From the NCBI GenBank assembly GCA_025093555.1, contig JAIWNF010000023.1, positions 715,768 through 779,767 on the forward strand: a stretch of DNA of 64,000 bases, written 5' to 3'. The notes beneath the pieces are model-generated. The model searched no databases. It saw only the letters and a program-made list of their open reading frames with translations, and was not told where the DNA came from. Positions 1 to 12,847 of this stretch are shown in pieces. How positions within the stretch are numbered: the first letter of the stretch is position 1; every line of letters begins with the position of its first letter. Position numbers and translations under genes: made by a program. This DNA comes from Circinella umbellata. Lineage: Eukaryota; Mucoromycota; Mucoromycetes; Mucorales; Lichtheimiaceae.

Positions 1-1227
1 TTATAATGAAGTATGTATATGTATATGTATCATATGTATTGTGTACAAAATAATATTTTATGATAATTTAGATGGGAGCATGAACAAAAAAAAAAAAAAG
101 GAGAGAGAGAGATACGTAGATTATAGGGGGAAGAGGGGGGTGGGAGAAAAATCTATTTCATTTTGTACACATATACATCAACATATACAACATATTCGTA
201 CATTCATTCATTCATTCATTTTTATACGTATACATATATATCTCTTTGAATACCCTTTTTTATTATTATCACTTAGTATATATCATTTTATTATTACGAT
301 ACCATTATTCTTATCTTATATTATATTTCTATTCTATCTTATTAAATAATATCTATTTAAGTTTATTCCTTATTGTTTTAAATTGATGTTGATCGTACTA
401 CATATACTTTATTATACTTGCCCAAGTGAATACTGGTTACAAACTTGACTAAGTTGTTTATGGAAATCAATATAATACACATGGTAATATTTAATATAAA
501 TGAATTATGTAATATATCATCTTGAAGATAAAAGAGCAAAAAAAAAAAAAACTAGTTTACTATTCAATTATATAAAAATAATAATAAAGAGAAGAGTATT
601 CGTTTGTTGTTTATATAAATATAAAGAATAATAATAAAATGTAGTTTTTTTTTTCTTTTCTTTTGTTATCGTGTGAATCAAAATATGTATAGGAACGAGA
701 GTATATATGTTGTGTGTGTGTGTGTGTTTATGGAGGAGCTTAAAGTACTACACACACCAAAAAAAAGAAAAAAAAAAAGATGTATAATGCTTGAAGAAAA
801 GAAGAGGGGAGAGAGAGAGTCTGTGTGTTGAGAGAGAGACAGAGAGAGACAGAGAGAGAAAAGAAAGGAGAAAAGGGAAAAAGGAGAATAAGCGAGTAAG
901 TTCCTTTTTTCTGAGATGGTAGGGATATTTCTTATAAGAAAAAAGGAATTGAATGAATGAATAATTATGAATAATAAAATAAAAAAGAAAAACTAATACA
1001 AAAAAGAAGAGGAAAAGAATAAGAAGAAACGAGGTGGTTATAATAAAAAAAGTTATATTTTTTAGTTCCCCTTTTTGTGATTGTGAGGTTGTATGTTAAT
1101 TATGTGAATGTGACAAGGGGATTATAAGAAAGAAAGAGAAAAGAAAAAAAAAGGGGAGAGGGGAGGGGGAATGCTTTGTAATTGAGATATGAAAGAGAAA
1201 AAACAAATAAGAAATAAGAATAATTTA
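1..1227. other. AT-rich intergenic sequence, no gene seen
   Basis: This stretch lies beyond the 3' end of the G-beta gene. It is low-complexity: A/T homopolymers, a short GT run near 710-727 and purine-rich GA tracts near 800-880 and 1130-1170. The only open frame, near the left edge, encodes a biased hydrophobic/basic sequence made from simple repeats, so I do not call it. The purine tract just downstream of the stop probably holds the G-beta 3' untranslated region. Confidence 0.6.
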
Positions 1228-2511
1228 TTAGGCCCAGACACGAAGTGTAGAATCCCAACTACCTGTACACAAGGCCATACCATCACCTGAGACACCTAAA
1301 CATGATACTCTGTTTTCATGTGCTTGAAGAATACCAACACGTTCACCTTTCAAAGTATCCCATACATTACAATTATAATCATCATAGCCTCCAAATAACA
1401 ATCGTCCTGATACTGAAAAATCAATAGATGTAATACCACATAAAATGGATTCATGTGAAAAGCTAGCTAATTCACAATCAGCTCTCATATCAAATAATCG
1501 ACAACTGGCATCATCTGAACCTGTAGCAAATGCATCACCATTAGGAAAGAATTGAACAGCATTTACATCTGATTCATGCCCAACAAATGTTTGAACACAA
1601 CGTTTGGATCGAATATCCCATACTTTTGCTGTTGAATCACATCCACCACTAACGAATACATTAGGATTAGGTCCCAATGAAAGACTATATTATATTATAT
1701 AGTTAGTTAGTGAGTGAGTTAATTTTTATTATAGATTCTATATTCTATTGTATTAAAGTAATTTACCTCATAACATCATTCGAATGATCTGTAAACTCTT
1801 CAATTTTAACACCTGCATCAATGTCCCACAACATACAACTTTTATCTCCCGAAGATGTCAAAATTTGACGGTCATTAATGAATCGACAACTACTTAAATA
1901 GCCTGTATGTGCTGATAATTCACGAACAGGTCGAGCTGGACCTTCTCGTGATCGTAAACTGTAAATCGAACAAATATTATCCAAACCACCACAAGCAACC
2001 AAGTTTCCAGAAGGTGAATAAGCACATGTCATGACCCAAGATGAACGTAATGGAATGGCATGTACTTTATTGGAAGAATAAGCGTCCCACACGATTAATT
2101 TACCATCTTGTGAAGCAGATACAACATGTCGTTTATCTGTAGACCAATGCATCGAATAAATTTTAGCAAGATGTCCTCTAAGAGTCCGACGTGCTTTCAT
2201 AACAATACGCGGCAATGGTTCCACTTCCCTGGCCATCTCTTGTACTATAATAATAATAAAAAAAATAAAGTAATTATAAATTCATTTATTAAAATGGTGT
2301 ATATATTTATTCAATGAACTTTGAATGGTCTTGCAAAAAAAAACGGTTTTTTTTTGTTATAGTCGATAAAAATTAAAATTAAAGAAAAAAAATAGAGTGA
2401 CGAACATGTTGAATCAGCAAGAGCTTCTTTTCGTTGTTTAATTCTGTCTTTCAGTGCTTCAGCTTCACGTCTCGCGGCGGCAATACGTTCGGGAATCTCG
2501 CTATCGTTCAT
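1228..2511 (-). CDS. Heterotrimeric G-protein beta subunit (WD40)
   Basis: Three exons on the minus strand: 2406-2511, 1767-2244 and 1228-1684, giving about 346 residues, the usual G-beta length. The N-terminus is a short helical segment (starting [19 protein letters not shown]) like the coiled coil that pairs with G-gamma. Seven WD repeats follow; clear repeat ends are KLIVWD, SCMLWD, AKVWD, NCNVWD and TLRVWA at the very C-terminus, with GH dipeptides as in LRGHLAKIY. Phase-consistent joins restore two conserved G-beta stretches ([17 protein letters not shown] and HSNDVMSLSLGPN). The protein should act at the inner face of the plasma membrane with G-alpha and G-gamma, in nutrient or mating signalling. 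Family assignment is firm; which of the several fungal G-beta paralogues it is cannot be told here. The adenylate cyclase in this window is of the soluble type and need not be its effector. Confidence 0.95.
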
Positions 2512-2708
2512 TTTTTTCTTTCTCTTTTCTTTTTAATGATTTTTATTTATAAAATTGTTGAAAAAAAAAAGAGTTTTAAAAAAAGGGGGGGAGGAAGAAA
2601 ATGTTAAAGATGGAAAAAGAAAAAAAAAGAAAAAAAATATATAAAATATAAAAAAAAAATTATATATATATATATATAAAATTAGCAGTAAAAAATTAAG
2701 GGGGGAGG

Positions 2709-2752
2709 AGAGAGAGAGAGAGAGAAAGAGAAAGAGAGAGAGAGAGGGAGAG
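2709..2752. repeat. Imperfect GA microsatellite
   Basis: Interrupted AG/GA dinucleotide run with AAAG and GGGAG interruptions, about 200 bp upstream of the G-beta start codon. It is in the right place to influence promoter nucleosome occupancy, but no function is shown. Confidence 0.8.
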
Positions 2753-2928
2753 TAAGTATAATATTACACCTGAGAAAATAACTTTTCGGGGAGGAACTGT
2801 AGTAAAAAAAAAAAAAAAAATTGTTATGTTGATTTCCCTAAGAACCGAGCCCCTCTTTTGAGTGGAATTATATTTTTTAATTCACGTGGGAACAAGAAAA
2901 TGTACCTTTTTTTTACTATTTAATTGAG

Positions 2929-3051
<123 letters not shown>

Positions 3052-3925
3052 TAAAGAAGGTGAGAGAAAGTATTATCTTTTAATAAGTAGTAAAAAAGTA
3101 TTATGATTGAATAAGATAATAAGGTTACATAAAAAAAAGAGCTTCGTGTTTCCCTCATAATAATCTACTTTACTTTCTCCTTCTTATGGTTCTCCTACAA
3201 TCTCTCTCCCCCCTTGTTTTTTTTTTTCTTCCTCTTCTTCTTATATATTTATATACATTATAATGATATTCTTTTAACCTGTCATTCTTATTTTATTTTA
3301 GACTTTATTTCTCCTTGATTTCATATTACTGATTAGTATAATCAACCCAAATATTTTTATTTGATGAGATTAATGCTATTTACTATTTATGGATCCGCTA
3401 TGAAATATTTAGGAACTCTGTAGTCTTATTATTATATCAAGGACTATTATTAGTTTATATAGTTTGGGCGTATTTTTCATCTTAAAGAATTAAGCTTGTT
3501 GATTTATAGCGGTTATTCGCATAAAAAACGGCGCGTATACCCCTCCTTCCCCCGCCCCTCCCCGATCTGAAACATATGATTTATGTTTTCAAAATCCTTC
3601 CTTAATAAAAAAACATTGATTTTGGAATAATTTTCTCTTTGATCGGATAATAAGTTTTTTTTTTCTTTTTACGTAACTATATGAACATTATATACATAAA
3701 AAAAAGGAGTTATTATTTAAGCGAAGTGTAACCTTGATGTTCGTGTAACCTTTAATTTGTAAAAAATTTAAAAAAACGCCACATAAAAGTATTTGTATAT
3801 TTTATAAAAGAACTCAAAATAAAATTAGACTTATAAACGAATCCATAATATTTCAAAACAAAAAAAGAGTGTTTCTTCAAGTGGTGTAACATAGATATAC
3901 AAATATATAACAAACCCCATTTTTT

Positions 3926-6900
3926 TTAAACCAAAGAACCATTATTACGAAGTAATCTTTCTATAACTACATTAAAAGCCCAAATCCAGGATTGTTTTTC
4001 ATGTCGATTTTTTGCTAAAAATTGCCAAGTTTCTCCTTCTTCTTGAAAAAAATGATGTTGATGTTTATAAACTTGAAATCGTTGTCTTTTGGGACTAAAT
4101 ATACGTCTTGTTTGTGGTTTCCATATTGAAAATAAACTATCATCCTGGTGATCCGGTGCTGCAATACCATCAGGAAAAATTCTTGTAGGTCGTCGAGGTG
4201 AAGGAGAAGAATAGACATAACATCCTGTTATATCTACCATATCTTTACGTTCGTGAACATCAGCATGAATAGCATCTCGAATAGGTTGACAAAGAGAGGG
4301 TCCACGATCATATATATTATAATAAATTAACCATCCATTCGCTGTCAAAACAAATATCTTTTGTGAAAATGTTCCACGTGATCTTGGTTGGAAATACATG
4401 ACACCTGATTTCTATTTTTGAAGAAGAAATAATATTACACTGTTATTCAATGTTTAAAAAAAATAGAATGATTAGACATACCACAATATCACGACATTGT
4501 TCAAAACAACAAATACTCCAAATACGTGTATCTACATTAGGTGTTTTATTAAAATCATATCCTTTTTCTTGATGTGTTAATGTATATCGAAATTCTTCAG
4601 TAAACATATCATCATAATGATGTTTGGCAATGATCTTTTGTTGAGCTTCTTTACGTACACGCCAATAGAATGATAAATTAGTTAAATGTTGTACCCATGC
4701 ATCACATGCTTCCCTTGAATCAGCCTAAATATTCAAAAAAAAAATCAATATGTAAACTAATGTATTGTCATAGCAATCAACTTTTCTGTCAATTACCCTT
4801 AATCTTATTACAAGACCACTCTGCATAATGATTTCAAGAACAGCTGTACTCTTTCGTTGTTGTTGTTGCTGTTGTTGTTGTTCCAACTGCTGCTGTTGAA
4901 CTTGAAGCAATGTTTCTGGTATTGAGCTTGTTCTTTGAGACATTCTATCCAAAATTTCAGGGTCAGGTGAATTAGTGTTACTAGTAGAATAGTGATTACT
5001 AGAATTTTCATCGTCTTCTCCATAAAAGGATCGTTGAACATATGATATTTCTGTCAAATCAATGACACGTGATGCTTCCGTTATTAACTGCATTCTTCTT
5101 TCAAGCTCATGGGATGCCAATTGATCATCTGCTTCCTCAGTGAATGGTGATAGTGTTGCAGTATACATATCATCCGTCAATGCTTGTTCATAACACTGTT
5201 CATTAGGTGGTTTCAAATTTTGAATGCTTGATATACAAAAGAGGAATTGATCAAAAGATGCAAAATAATAGCGTCGACGAGATAAACTACCCGGTGGAAT
5301 ATGTTTTCCGGAAAATGTTGTCAAACGATATAAAAAACCTTCCACAGGTTGTGGCTCCTGGTAGTATAAATTTAATATGGATATTGTCACTATATACATA
5401 TATATATATATATTAATGTATACGTACCTTCATGGATTTTTGATCTGAAAAAACAACGTAATTTGGTGTATGTTCAATTCGGCGAAGTTCTAATCGATGG
5501 GTCTAATATACATAGACAAAAGGATTTACTGAACAGTATAATAAATATAATCCCAACTAATTCATATTATATATATATATATATATATACCTGTTCAATA
5601 TGTTGTGGTGATATCACAGTATTAATAGCTCTTGAATTATCCAACAAACTATTTTTCCAATAGACCCATTCTGTTCGATTGTTACGTGTCCAACACATGG
5701 CAAGATCTTCTTCTTTGAAATTCTTTATCATCGTATCAATGTTACTACTCGTATTAGTACTCTTATCACCTGAGACGATAGCCCCCTCTTTTTTATCCAA
5801 AATGCCCAAAACGGCATGTTTGACACTATCTAATGTAATATCATAACGTAAATCATGCTTATTATGACTATTTGTATCAAGAATTTTCACCAAGGGTAAT
5901 CGAACTTGTATATCCATCATGGGTATATTGACTTCACACCAAGGTGAACACACGGGTTTACATTGATCAGGTAATATCTTATATAAGGCAAGATACCATT
6001 CTTGAGATAATGTCACAGATCGTGCTCGAAATGTCAATGTAATATAAGTATTACCCGATTGTTTATAAGGATATTGAATACAAAAAGTATAATCCAATGG
6101 AGAATGAAGATACAAGCGTAAATTTTTGGTATATTGACGAAAAGTATTAAAATGATGAGGGTTCAAACCATGAGAGTGTTCACGTAATGTCACTTGATGT
6201 TCTAATCGTCGACAAGGCCATATAAGTGGCTAAAGAAAACAAAATTCATGAGTGAAATGAAAAAAAAAAATATACTATATATATATGTATGAAGAAAACG
6301 TTTCCAATTTTTTTTTTTACCGGTGAGGAATAAAGTGAAAGTGTTTTTGATGTTAATTCAACTTGAAGTTGTCTCCATTCTTCTTTTTGATTTTTGCCTT
6401 CTTTAGATGCATTGTATTGTGTAGGTTGATTATTCATGCCGTGTAATCCAAATGATTTCTTACATAATAATGTATCTTTTTTTAATACCCTACTATTTTG
6501 ATCTTGTTCATTGTCATCATCATCATTTCCCAAATAACGTTGTTCACTGGCAACAAAAGAAGCTCGTGCTGCAGGTGGTTTGAAAATAACACCTGAACTT
6601 TTCCAAGATAATGGTGCTTGTATCTCATTTTGTGGTGGTGCTAATTGTTCTTCTTGTTCATTCTCGTTCTCTCTTTCTTGTTGAGTGGATGATGAGGGTT
6701 TACTACTATTGTCAAAAATTGAATCCTTCTGAATAGAGGATTGTTCAATACATCTATTCAATAATCTTTTATCATTGGGTCGAATGGTTCGAATAGATGC
6801 GGATGATGAAGCTGGATCACTGTCAATTAATTGTGGTAAAGGCTGACCAAGAATCTTGTAATCAATTTCATTATTGTCCGTAGTACCATAATTTGGATTG

Positions 6901-7399
6901 GTTCTAGCTGTAGCAAAACTATCTGTATTTCTAGAAAAGGTGGAGGTAAAGGATGAACTTGATTGAGTAGGATGAAACTTATCAGTATTCGATTCTTCTC
7001 CGTCTTCCATTTCTTGGCACTTATTTTCTTCTTTGGCCGCCTGGATACTATTGATATTGCTATAATTATTATTATTATCCTCCGGTTCATTTGGAACATG
7101 ACTTTCTACTTCATTACTAAAATAACAATGATAATAAATAATATTTCATTTATACACTGAATTAGTTTTGTTTCGTATTCCATATAATAGTGGAGTCAAT
7201 TAAAAGTAAGTGACGACAATAAATAAATAAAAAGACCTTACGCGTTTGAATGGGAGGGACTAGGGTGAGAATGAGAAAAAGAATCATTTATTGCTAAAAA
7301 TAAATTAAATGAAGTCTTGTCATGCCAAGGATTAATAACAATTCGAGTTGAACAAAGCTCTCGATGAGCACAAGGTCGTTTCTTCTTTATTCCATTCAT
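3926..7399 (-). CDS. PH-domain protein, Spo71-like
   Basis: Seven exons on the minus strand (7242-7399, 6321-7116, 5591-6229, 5428-5502, 4797-5357, 4482-4724, 3926-4411) give about 985 residues with consistent phases. The start is the first ATG after an in-frame stop-rich leader; an upstream acceptor cannot be excluded. Residues about 50-320 are low-complexity and acidic (Asp/Glu/Ser-rich). The middle contains a beta-rich segment typical of a PH fold (LYLHSPLDYTFCIQYPY, then TLSQEWYLALYKIL). A second PH-like region starts EGFLYRLTTFSGKH and ends with the C-terminal helix ADSREACDAWVQHLTNLSFYW; it is split by a Q-rich insert. A last PH-like segment ends ETWQFLAKNRHEKQSWIWAFN. Multiple PH repeats with this spacing resemble fungal Spo71, a sporulation-membrane adaptor. 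The Spo71 match is from memory of the family and should be tested. It probably binds phosphoinositides at a membrane. Confidence 0.7.
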
Positions 7400-7723
7400 T
7401 GGGGGAAACTTTGAAAAGAAAGTGGAAATACCGGGGAAATCAACTTTTTTTTTTTTGAGTGGGTTACTGTCCTGCTCCCTCCCGCTGCATAATTATAAGA
7501 AACCTCAGATTTTTTTTTAAAAATTGGGACAGCGACCGCATACACACACACGCGCTTTCCTCTTTATAATCTATAGAGTATCTGTCAATTTTTGAATACT
7601 CTTTTCTTATAATTTTTCTTTTTTAATTTTTTGACAAGTCGACGAGAGCATAATGATTACCACCAAAATATGTATATATGTATCCAAATTTTACAGATTG
7701 TGTGTTTTTGTGTGTATGTGTGC

Positions 7724-7755
<32 letters not shown>

Positions 7756-7960
7756 TAGTATAAGAAAAGAGAGAAAGAGAAAATGAGAGACGGAGAACAG
7801 AGAGGTAAATTATTTGGTAAAATAGAAAGATAGAAAGACATCATGCACATCATATACACAGCAGAGAATAGAGAGAGAGAGAGAGAGAGAATAAAGACAC
7901 GCGCAGAGAGAAATCGAGAAAACAGAGATCAGGTGAAATGTTGTGATAGAAATATATATT
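7400..7960. other. Intergenic sequence with GT/GA repeats
   Basis: About 560 bp between the start codon of the PH-domain gene and the stop codon of the SR-protein gene, both on the minus strand. It holds a GT run followed by a GA run near 7700-7756 and pyrimidine tracts near 7450 and 7600. It should contain the PH-gene promoter and the SR-gene 3' untranslated region. Confidence 0.6.
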
Positions 7961-10403
7961 TTAATAATAACCAGGACTTCTACGACCATCACCACCACTC
8001 GTGGTCTTATCAACATCATAATATTGTTGCTGCTGTTGTTGTTCAGGTCTTCCATTACCTCCATTATCATAATAAAATTGCGGTTGTTGTTGACTTCCAC
8101 TATCCTTATCATCATAATACTGTTGTTGTGGTTGGGATGGAGGTGGTCTTGCACTATCTTGATTATTGTAAAACGATTGTTGTGGTGGAGGTTGTCTTCC
8201 GCCCTCTTGACCATCATAGTAACGTTGCTGTGGTGGTACAGAAGATCTCACATTATCTTGATCATTGTAATACGCTTGTTGTGATGGTGGTTGTCTTACA
8301 TTATCCTGAACTTTATAATATGGCTGCTGTGAGGGAGCAGGTGCAGATCTTACATTATCCTGAGCTTTGTAATATTGCGGCTGCTGCAAAGATGATGATG
8401 ACGACGATGGTGGTGGAGGCCTGGCACTGTTTCCATCATCAAAATAGTAGGGTTGTTGTGATGATCTTCCATCATCCTCATCATCATAATAACGTTGGCT
8501 TTGTGATTGTCTTCCTCCACCATCTCCGCCATCATAATAATATTGTGATGGTTGTCTTCCTCCACCACCACCATCATAGGGTCTACGAATAGGACTACGT
8601 GAACGGCCTCGCAAAATTGGACTACGTGAACGGCCTCGAATGATTGGACTACGTGAACGGCCTCGAGACATAGGACTACGTGAACGGCCTCGAATTGGAC
8701 TACGTGAATAAGATGGTGACATACGACCTCTCCTACCCTCACTATGATACATATTTAATAGTTAGCTAGTGTTCATCAAGATAAAAAGATAATCCATATT
8801 AGCAGATAATCCTTCTTGCTAATAACTTACTTGCAATCTTTTGCAATATGACCAGGTTGACCACATTGGCTAGATATATATATATCAACATTGATAGATA
8901 TTTTAGTTATTACTATTTAAAAATTAAGAAAAATTAAGAGAAAAACTTACTAGCATCGACTGTCATCATATCGAGGACCACGATCATCTCTATTATAAAA
9001 GAAAATCATATACCGTGATTTTTTTAATAAAATCCATTAAAAAATGTATATATGAATATTCACATGTTCTAAATGGTTCTAATGATTTTTACCTTCCTCT
9101 TGGAGCATCACTATAGTAATGAATATAAAAAAAAAGTGAGTATAAATATGTGTATAGTTTATCTCCATACCATTTCACTCTAATATATTGTTTCTTTTAA
9201 TTACCATTGACGAGCGCTAAAAAAAAAAGGGATAGTCATAATAGTTGTAATTGTCGAGGAAAAAGTAAATAAATTAATTTTCATTAGTTTGAAATGTCAT
9301 TGTTTCCCCCCTTATTCTTCAATAATAATATCATTCTTCTTTTTTCTTACATATGACCTGAACAACGTTTAATAAAACAAATTAGTATTATTAAAAGTTA
9401 ATGCATGATCGAGAGAATCTGCAGGAATTATCGTACGTATGTGCGTCATGTCGGCATCACCAATTCCCTTCTATCAATAAATATATTATCTACTTACCAA
9501 TTTCTCCACAATTATAACAACGCGTATTTAAACTTCCTCTTCCACGTACAGTTGCTGGTCCTTTTCGAGCATATTCAACCTATTTATAAAAATAAAAAAA
9601 ATTAACTGAATCTAAATAAAATCTAGTTGTTATCTTGTTATAAATAATAAAGAAACATCACTTACAATAATACGATCCCCTTCCAAACGACTTCCATCAA
9701 ATTCCTTGATAGCATCAGCAGCATCTATATATTACCCAATATCCATGTAATGTCAATTTATTACCTTATTTTAAATAACATGATGATCTAAAAGTAATAA
9801 TACACACCTCTTGGTTCCTAATCATAAAAAAAACATGGTTTATCAATATACTTTTAGTTTAAACCCCATCCCATTTTTTGTCTCCACCCATAACAGTAAT
9901 AAATCTAATTTATCTTACCTCATATTCAACAAATGCAAAGTTTTCCTATTAGAAAAGAAAATGGGTTGATTAAAATAGGTTAAAGTAATACTAACTAGAA
10001 TTAATATTATTATTTTTCTCCAATAGATCATAAAAATCCTAATATTTTCTTCTTCCTCTACTTTTTAAGTAAAACAAAAAGCATACCACAATCTCACAAT
10101 CCTTCATGGGTCCAATTTGTGAAAAAAGTTCCTTGACATCGCGTTCTCGAACGTGACGATTTAGATTTCCTTTATATATATATAAGAAAGAAACGAAAAA
10201 AAAAAAACATCAAAACATTATTATATAACGATCGTGGGAGGTGTTGTATACGTGTTTATTCATTTTAAAAAAAAAAAGATCCATCTTTTTTTTTTGAGAA
10301 TGAAAAATTTACCAATATAAAGTCGACGTAAACGATCCGTATTACGTGCACCACCGCGTCCACCACCACCTCCTCCTCCTCTATCACGATCGTAGTAAGA
10401 CAT
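7961..10403 (-). CDS. SR-type splicing factor: RRM, two CCHC knuckles, RS block, Q/Y-rich tail
   Basis: Twelve exons on the minus strand (10313-10403, 10087-10169, 9919-9945, 9808-9817, 9666-9724, 9498-9579, 9351-9357, 9205-9216, 9093-9110, 8951-8989, 8831-8869, 7961-8741) give about 415 residues. A Gly-rich start leads into one RRM (RNP2 LYIGNL; RNP1-like ENFAFVEYE; C-terminal RIIVEYAR). Two CCHC zinc knuckles follow, at about C111-C114-H119-C124 (CYNCGEIGHIARQC) and C142-C145-H150-C155 (CYQCGQPGHIAKDC). Then comes a block of near-identical RGRSRSP repeats, and a long tail of repeated QQxYY..QD..R units. RRM plus zinc knuckle plus RS is the layout of SRSF7/9G8; two knuckles recall the plant RS2Z subfamily. 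It is expected to be a nuclear, kinase-regulated pre-mRNA splicing and export factor. Several exons are extremely short, so the gene itself depends on accurate splicing. Confidence 0.9.
8578..8712 (-). repeat. In-frame tandem repeat encoding RGRSRSP units
   Basis: Five near-identical copies of a 24-30 bp unit containing GGACTACGTGAACGGCCTCG on the plus strand. On the minus strand each encodes an arginine-glycine-arginine-serine-arginine-serine-proline unit of the RS domain. The copies differ mainly in the two or three residues between units, which suggests recent expansion by slippage or unequal exchange. Confidence 0.9.
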
Positions 10404-10815
10404 TGGTATTATTTCTTTCAAGATAACGAAAGAGAAGTAAAAGGAACGAGAAGGAAAAAAAAAAAACGAAGAACTAAAAAAAGATGAAAGCGAAGAGAGA
10501 AAGAGAATTCGGAGTTAGTTTTTAGCCACAAGTTTTTTTCTAATAATAATAAGAACTTTTTGCATTAGAAAAGAGAGATGGTATGTTATATGTTTGTATG
10601 CTTGTATTGTCTATCGATAAAATATAATATACTTGATTAAAACAAATAGATTCAAATAACTAATATTGTTTTCTTTATACTACAAGAACAAAGATTTATA
10701 TATATATTACTACACTTGTTTTAAATCTTTATCTTATGCAATATTTTTCAGTTCCGAGAAAAAGTTATTTCCTTCCCCCCCCAAAAAAAAAATTGTCTTT
10801 TTTATTATAGAACAA
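10404..10815. promoter_or_regulatory. Shared divergent promoter region
   Basis: About 410 bp separate the start codons of the SR-protein gene (minus) and the SRR1-domain gene (plus). The stretch is rich in A- and T-tracts and has no convincing open frame, so both promoters must lie here or in untranslated leaders. No specific factor site is called. Confidence 0.6.
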
Positions 10816-12014
10816 ATGACATCAAAACAACAAGTTGACAATGACGGCTTTGTCACAGTAGAAAAAAAGTTTAAATACATGTCATTAAGTGGCAGCAATA
10901 ATAATAATAATAATAATAATAATAAACGAGCCAAAAATAAAAAGAAAGGACGTTACTATTTTAAAGATTCAGATGATTATACTTTAGAAGATTTAGAATC
11001 AATTCTTTCTAAAAAACGGTAATATTATAGAGGAGGGGGGTTTATTATCGTTATTTCTTAATATTCTAAACTGTTTTAAATTATTATTAGTGAAACATTA
11101 GTTGAAAGTCATTTTTATAAAGATCTTTTTGGTAAAATAATATAAAAGTGGGGGGAAAAACAAAATGTAAATTTCAACTGACAACAAAAAAAAATGTAGA
11201 TATCTTAAAAGAACAACTATTATCAACGAAACCAAAAGAAATGATTTGTTATGGGATTGGATCTATTCAACATTCAAAAAATGCTCAATATCAATTTATA
11301 TTAGCATTATTAATTCGAGATATACTTGAAGTAAAAGCTATTCTTTTCTTTTTTTTTTATTTATATATAAATGCATCTCTTATTTATAATTATATATTTG
11401 ATTATATAGGATTATGTTGATAAAGTATCTATCTATGATCCTGTTATGACTGAATTAGATAAAGAATTATCAAAATCACATAATATACATGTTATTGATA
11501 TAAACGAGGTAAAAATTATTATTTATTATCATTAAAAAAGATAAATCAATTAAAATATATAAATCAAATATATTAGGATGGTAAACGAACTGTTTCAAAA
11601 CCAACATTATTTTATATGCCCCATTGTGGAAGAGGATTATATAGTAATACATTAAGTGTCAATTGGGATAAACAATCATTACCTAATGTTATTATGATTG
11701 CTAATCGATTTGACATGTATGTTGGAAGGTAAAAAAAAAAAAAGAATATCCATTGTTATATATATTGTTATATATTGTTATGTGTGATATTTATTATTAT
11801 TTTTATTTACTATAGTCAATTGGAAAGAGATCTACGTCGGGAATGTCCTTATTTAATACCAGCAGTTGAATTAGTAGAATATACATCATTTCCTAAAGAA
11901 TTTGATGATAATAAGGTTTTTAATGATCTTTCCATAATAACATTCCCCAAAGATAAAGTAAATGGTACGACAGATGATTTTTGGAATAATGTACCAATAG
12001 AACAAGAAGATTAA
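10816..12014 (+). CDS. SRR1-like domain protein
   Basis: Six exons (10816-11018, 11091-11131, 11200-11330, 11410-11508, 11577-11728, 11816-12014) give about 274 residues. The N-terminal third is basic with an Asn run encoded by an AAT repeat. The rest matches the SRR1 domain: MICYGIGSIQHSKNAQYQ, then LLIRDIL, VSIYDPVMTELD, TLFYMPHCGRGLY, NVIMIANRF and a C-terminal PYLIPAVELVEY. In the second intron I chose an acceptor at 11198-11199 because the sequence AACTGAC just before it makes a good branch point and the next frame is continuous; the GTG-initiated frame there is intronic. The founding plant member affects circadian and light signalling and the yeast homologue Ber1 affects microtubules; the biochemical activity is unknown. 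It runs towards the minus-strand gene at 12111. Confidence 0.85.
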
Positions 12015-12110
12015 ATAATATTATCTATAATCCCATTGAATAATCATTTACATATTATTATACGATTTGGAAAAACATGGTCCTTTCCTTCTCTCTCATC
12101 CTATTTTTTT

Positions 12111-12847
12111 TTACTGCTCATTCTCTATTGTTTCATTTTCTTGATTTTCTTCACAAACAAGTGGAGAAGAAGATGGTTCATATGAATCTGTCAACAACGA
12201 TGAATAAGAAGTATCATTTGTAGGCTGTTGTACTGGTACTGTTGTTGTCATTGATGCTATTGCTGTTGTATATAAAGGGTCGAATAGTTCTGGTAATAAT
12301 CCCCCATCGTAATAGTTAACTAATATAGTTTAAAGGAACAATAATTAGTTTTAAAATTTTATAGTCGATCATAAATAAGACATATACCTTCTTCTGGAGT
12401 ATCAATAATATAATTCGAATAAGAAATTAAAGGAGGAGAGGAACTGAGAGAAAGATTTGTAAGTGGAGAAAGAGCAAGAGGTGAAAATTCGTCATGTTCT
12501 TGCACATGAGAACGTGCCATTTCTTCATTTGGAGTAGTGATTGTAACAGCAGGCAATAGTCCAGGTTGAGATGTTGACCATTCATTCATATGTTCTCCAT
12601 AAGACAAAATACCTGATGGAGGATCAGTTTCAGAAACATCTCTTGAATGATTATTATTATTATTATTATGGGGGGTAGTTGCACTTGTACTTGTTGTTTG
12701 TGCTGCTTCTATCATTATTGTCATTGTAACTGTTACTGGTATATCTTCTCCTATCATTAGCGTCATTGTAACTTGTGCTGTTGCTGTCCCAGTTGTTGTA
12801 TCTGCGTGAGTTGAATCTTCAGGTGAAGTAGTAGAACGCGATGTCAT
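12111..12847 (-). CDS. Ser/Thr-rich protein of unknown function
   Basis: Two exons on the minus strand (12388-12847 and 12111-12319) give about 222 residues. The join uses a GTATATG donor and a TATTAG acceptor and keeps frame. The N-terminal third is Thr/Ala-rich, followed by an Asn run and a Ser/Pro-rich region, then a short tyrosine-containing segment (NYYDGGLLPELFDPLY) and an acidic tail ending ENQENETIENEQ. There is no signal peptide, membrane segment or recognised domain. It lies tail to tail with the SRR1-domain gene, about 100 bp apart. The composition would suit a disordered regulator, but I cannot assign a role. Confidence 0.65.

Noticed and set aside
7843..8592. 249-codon plus-strand frame rich in His, Val and Tyr
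   Set aside because: It is the antisense shadow of the repeat-rich last exon of the SR gene. Its composition mirrors the CAG/TAT repeats of that exon.
11148..11199. GTG-initiated continuation of the SRR1 frame (KCKFQLTTKKN)
   Set aside because: It can only be reached by a 17-nt intron. A 68-nt intron with a good branch point (AACTGAC) and a TAG acceptor at 11199 removes it and keeps the frame.
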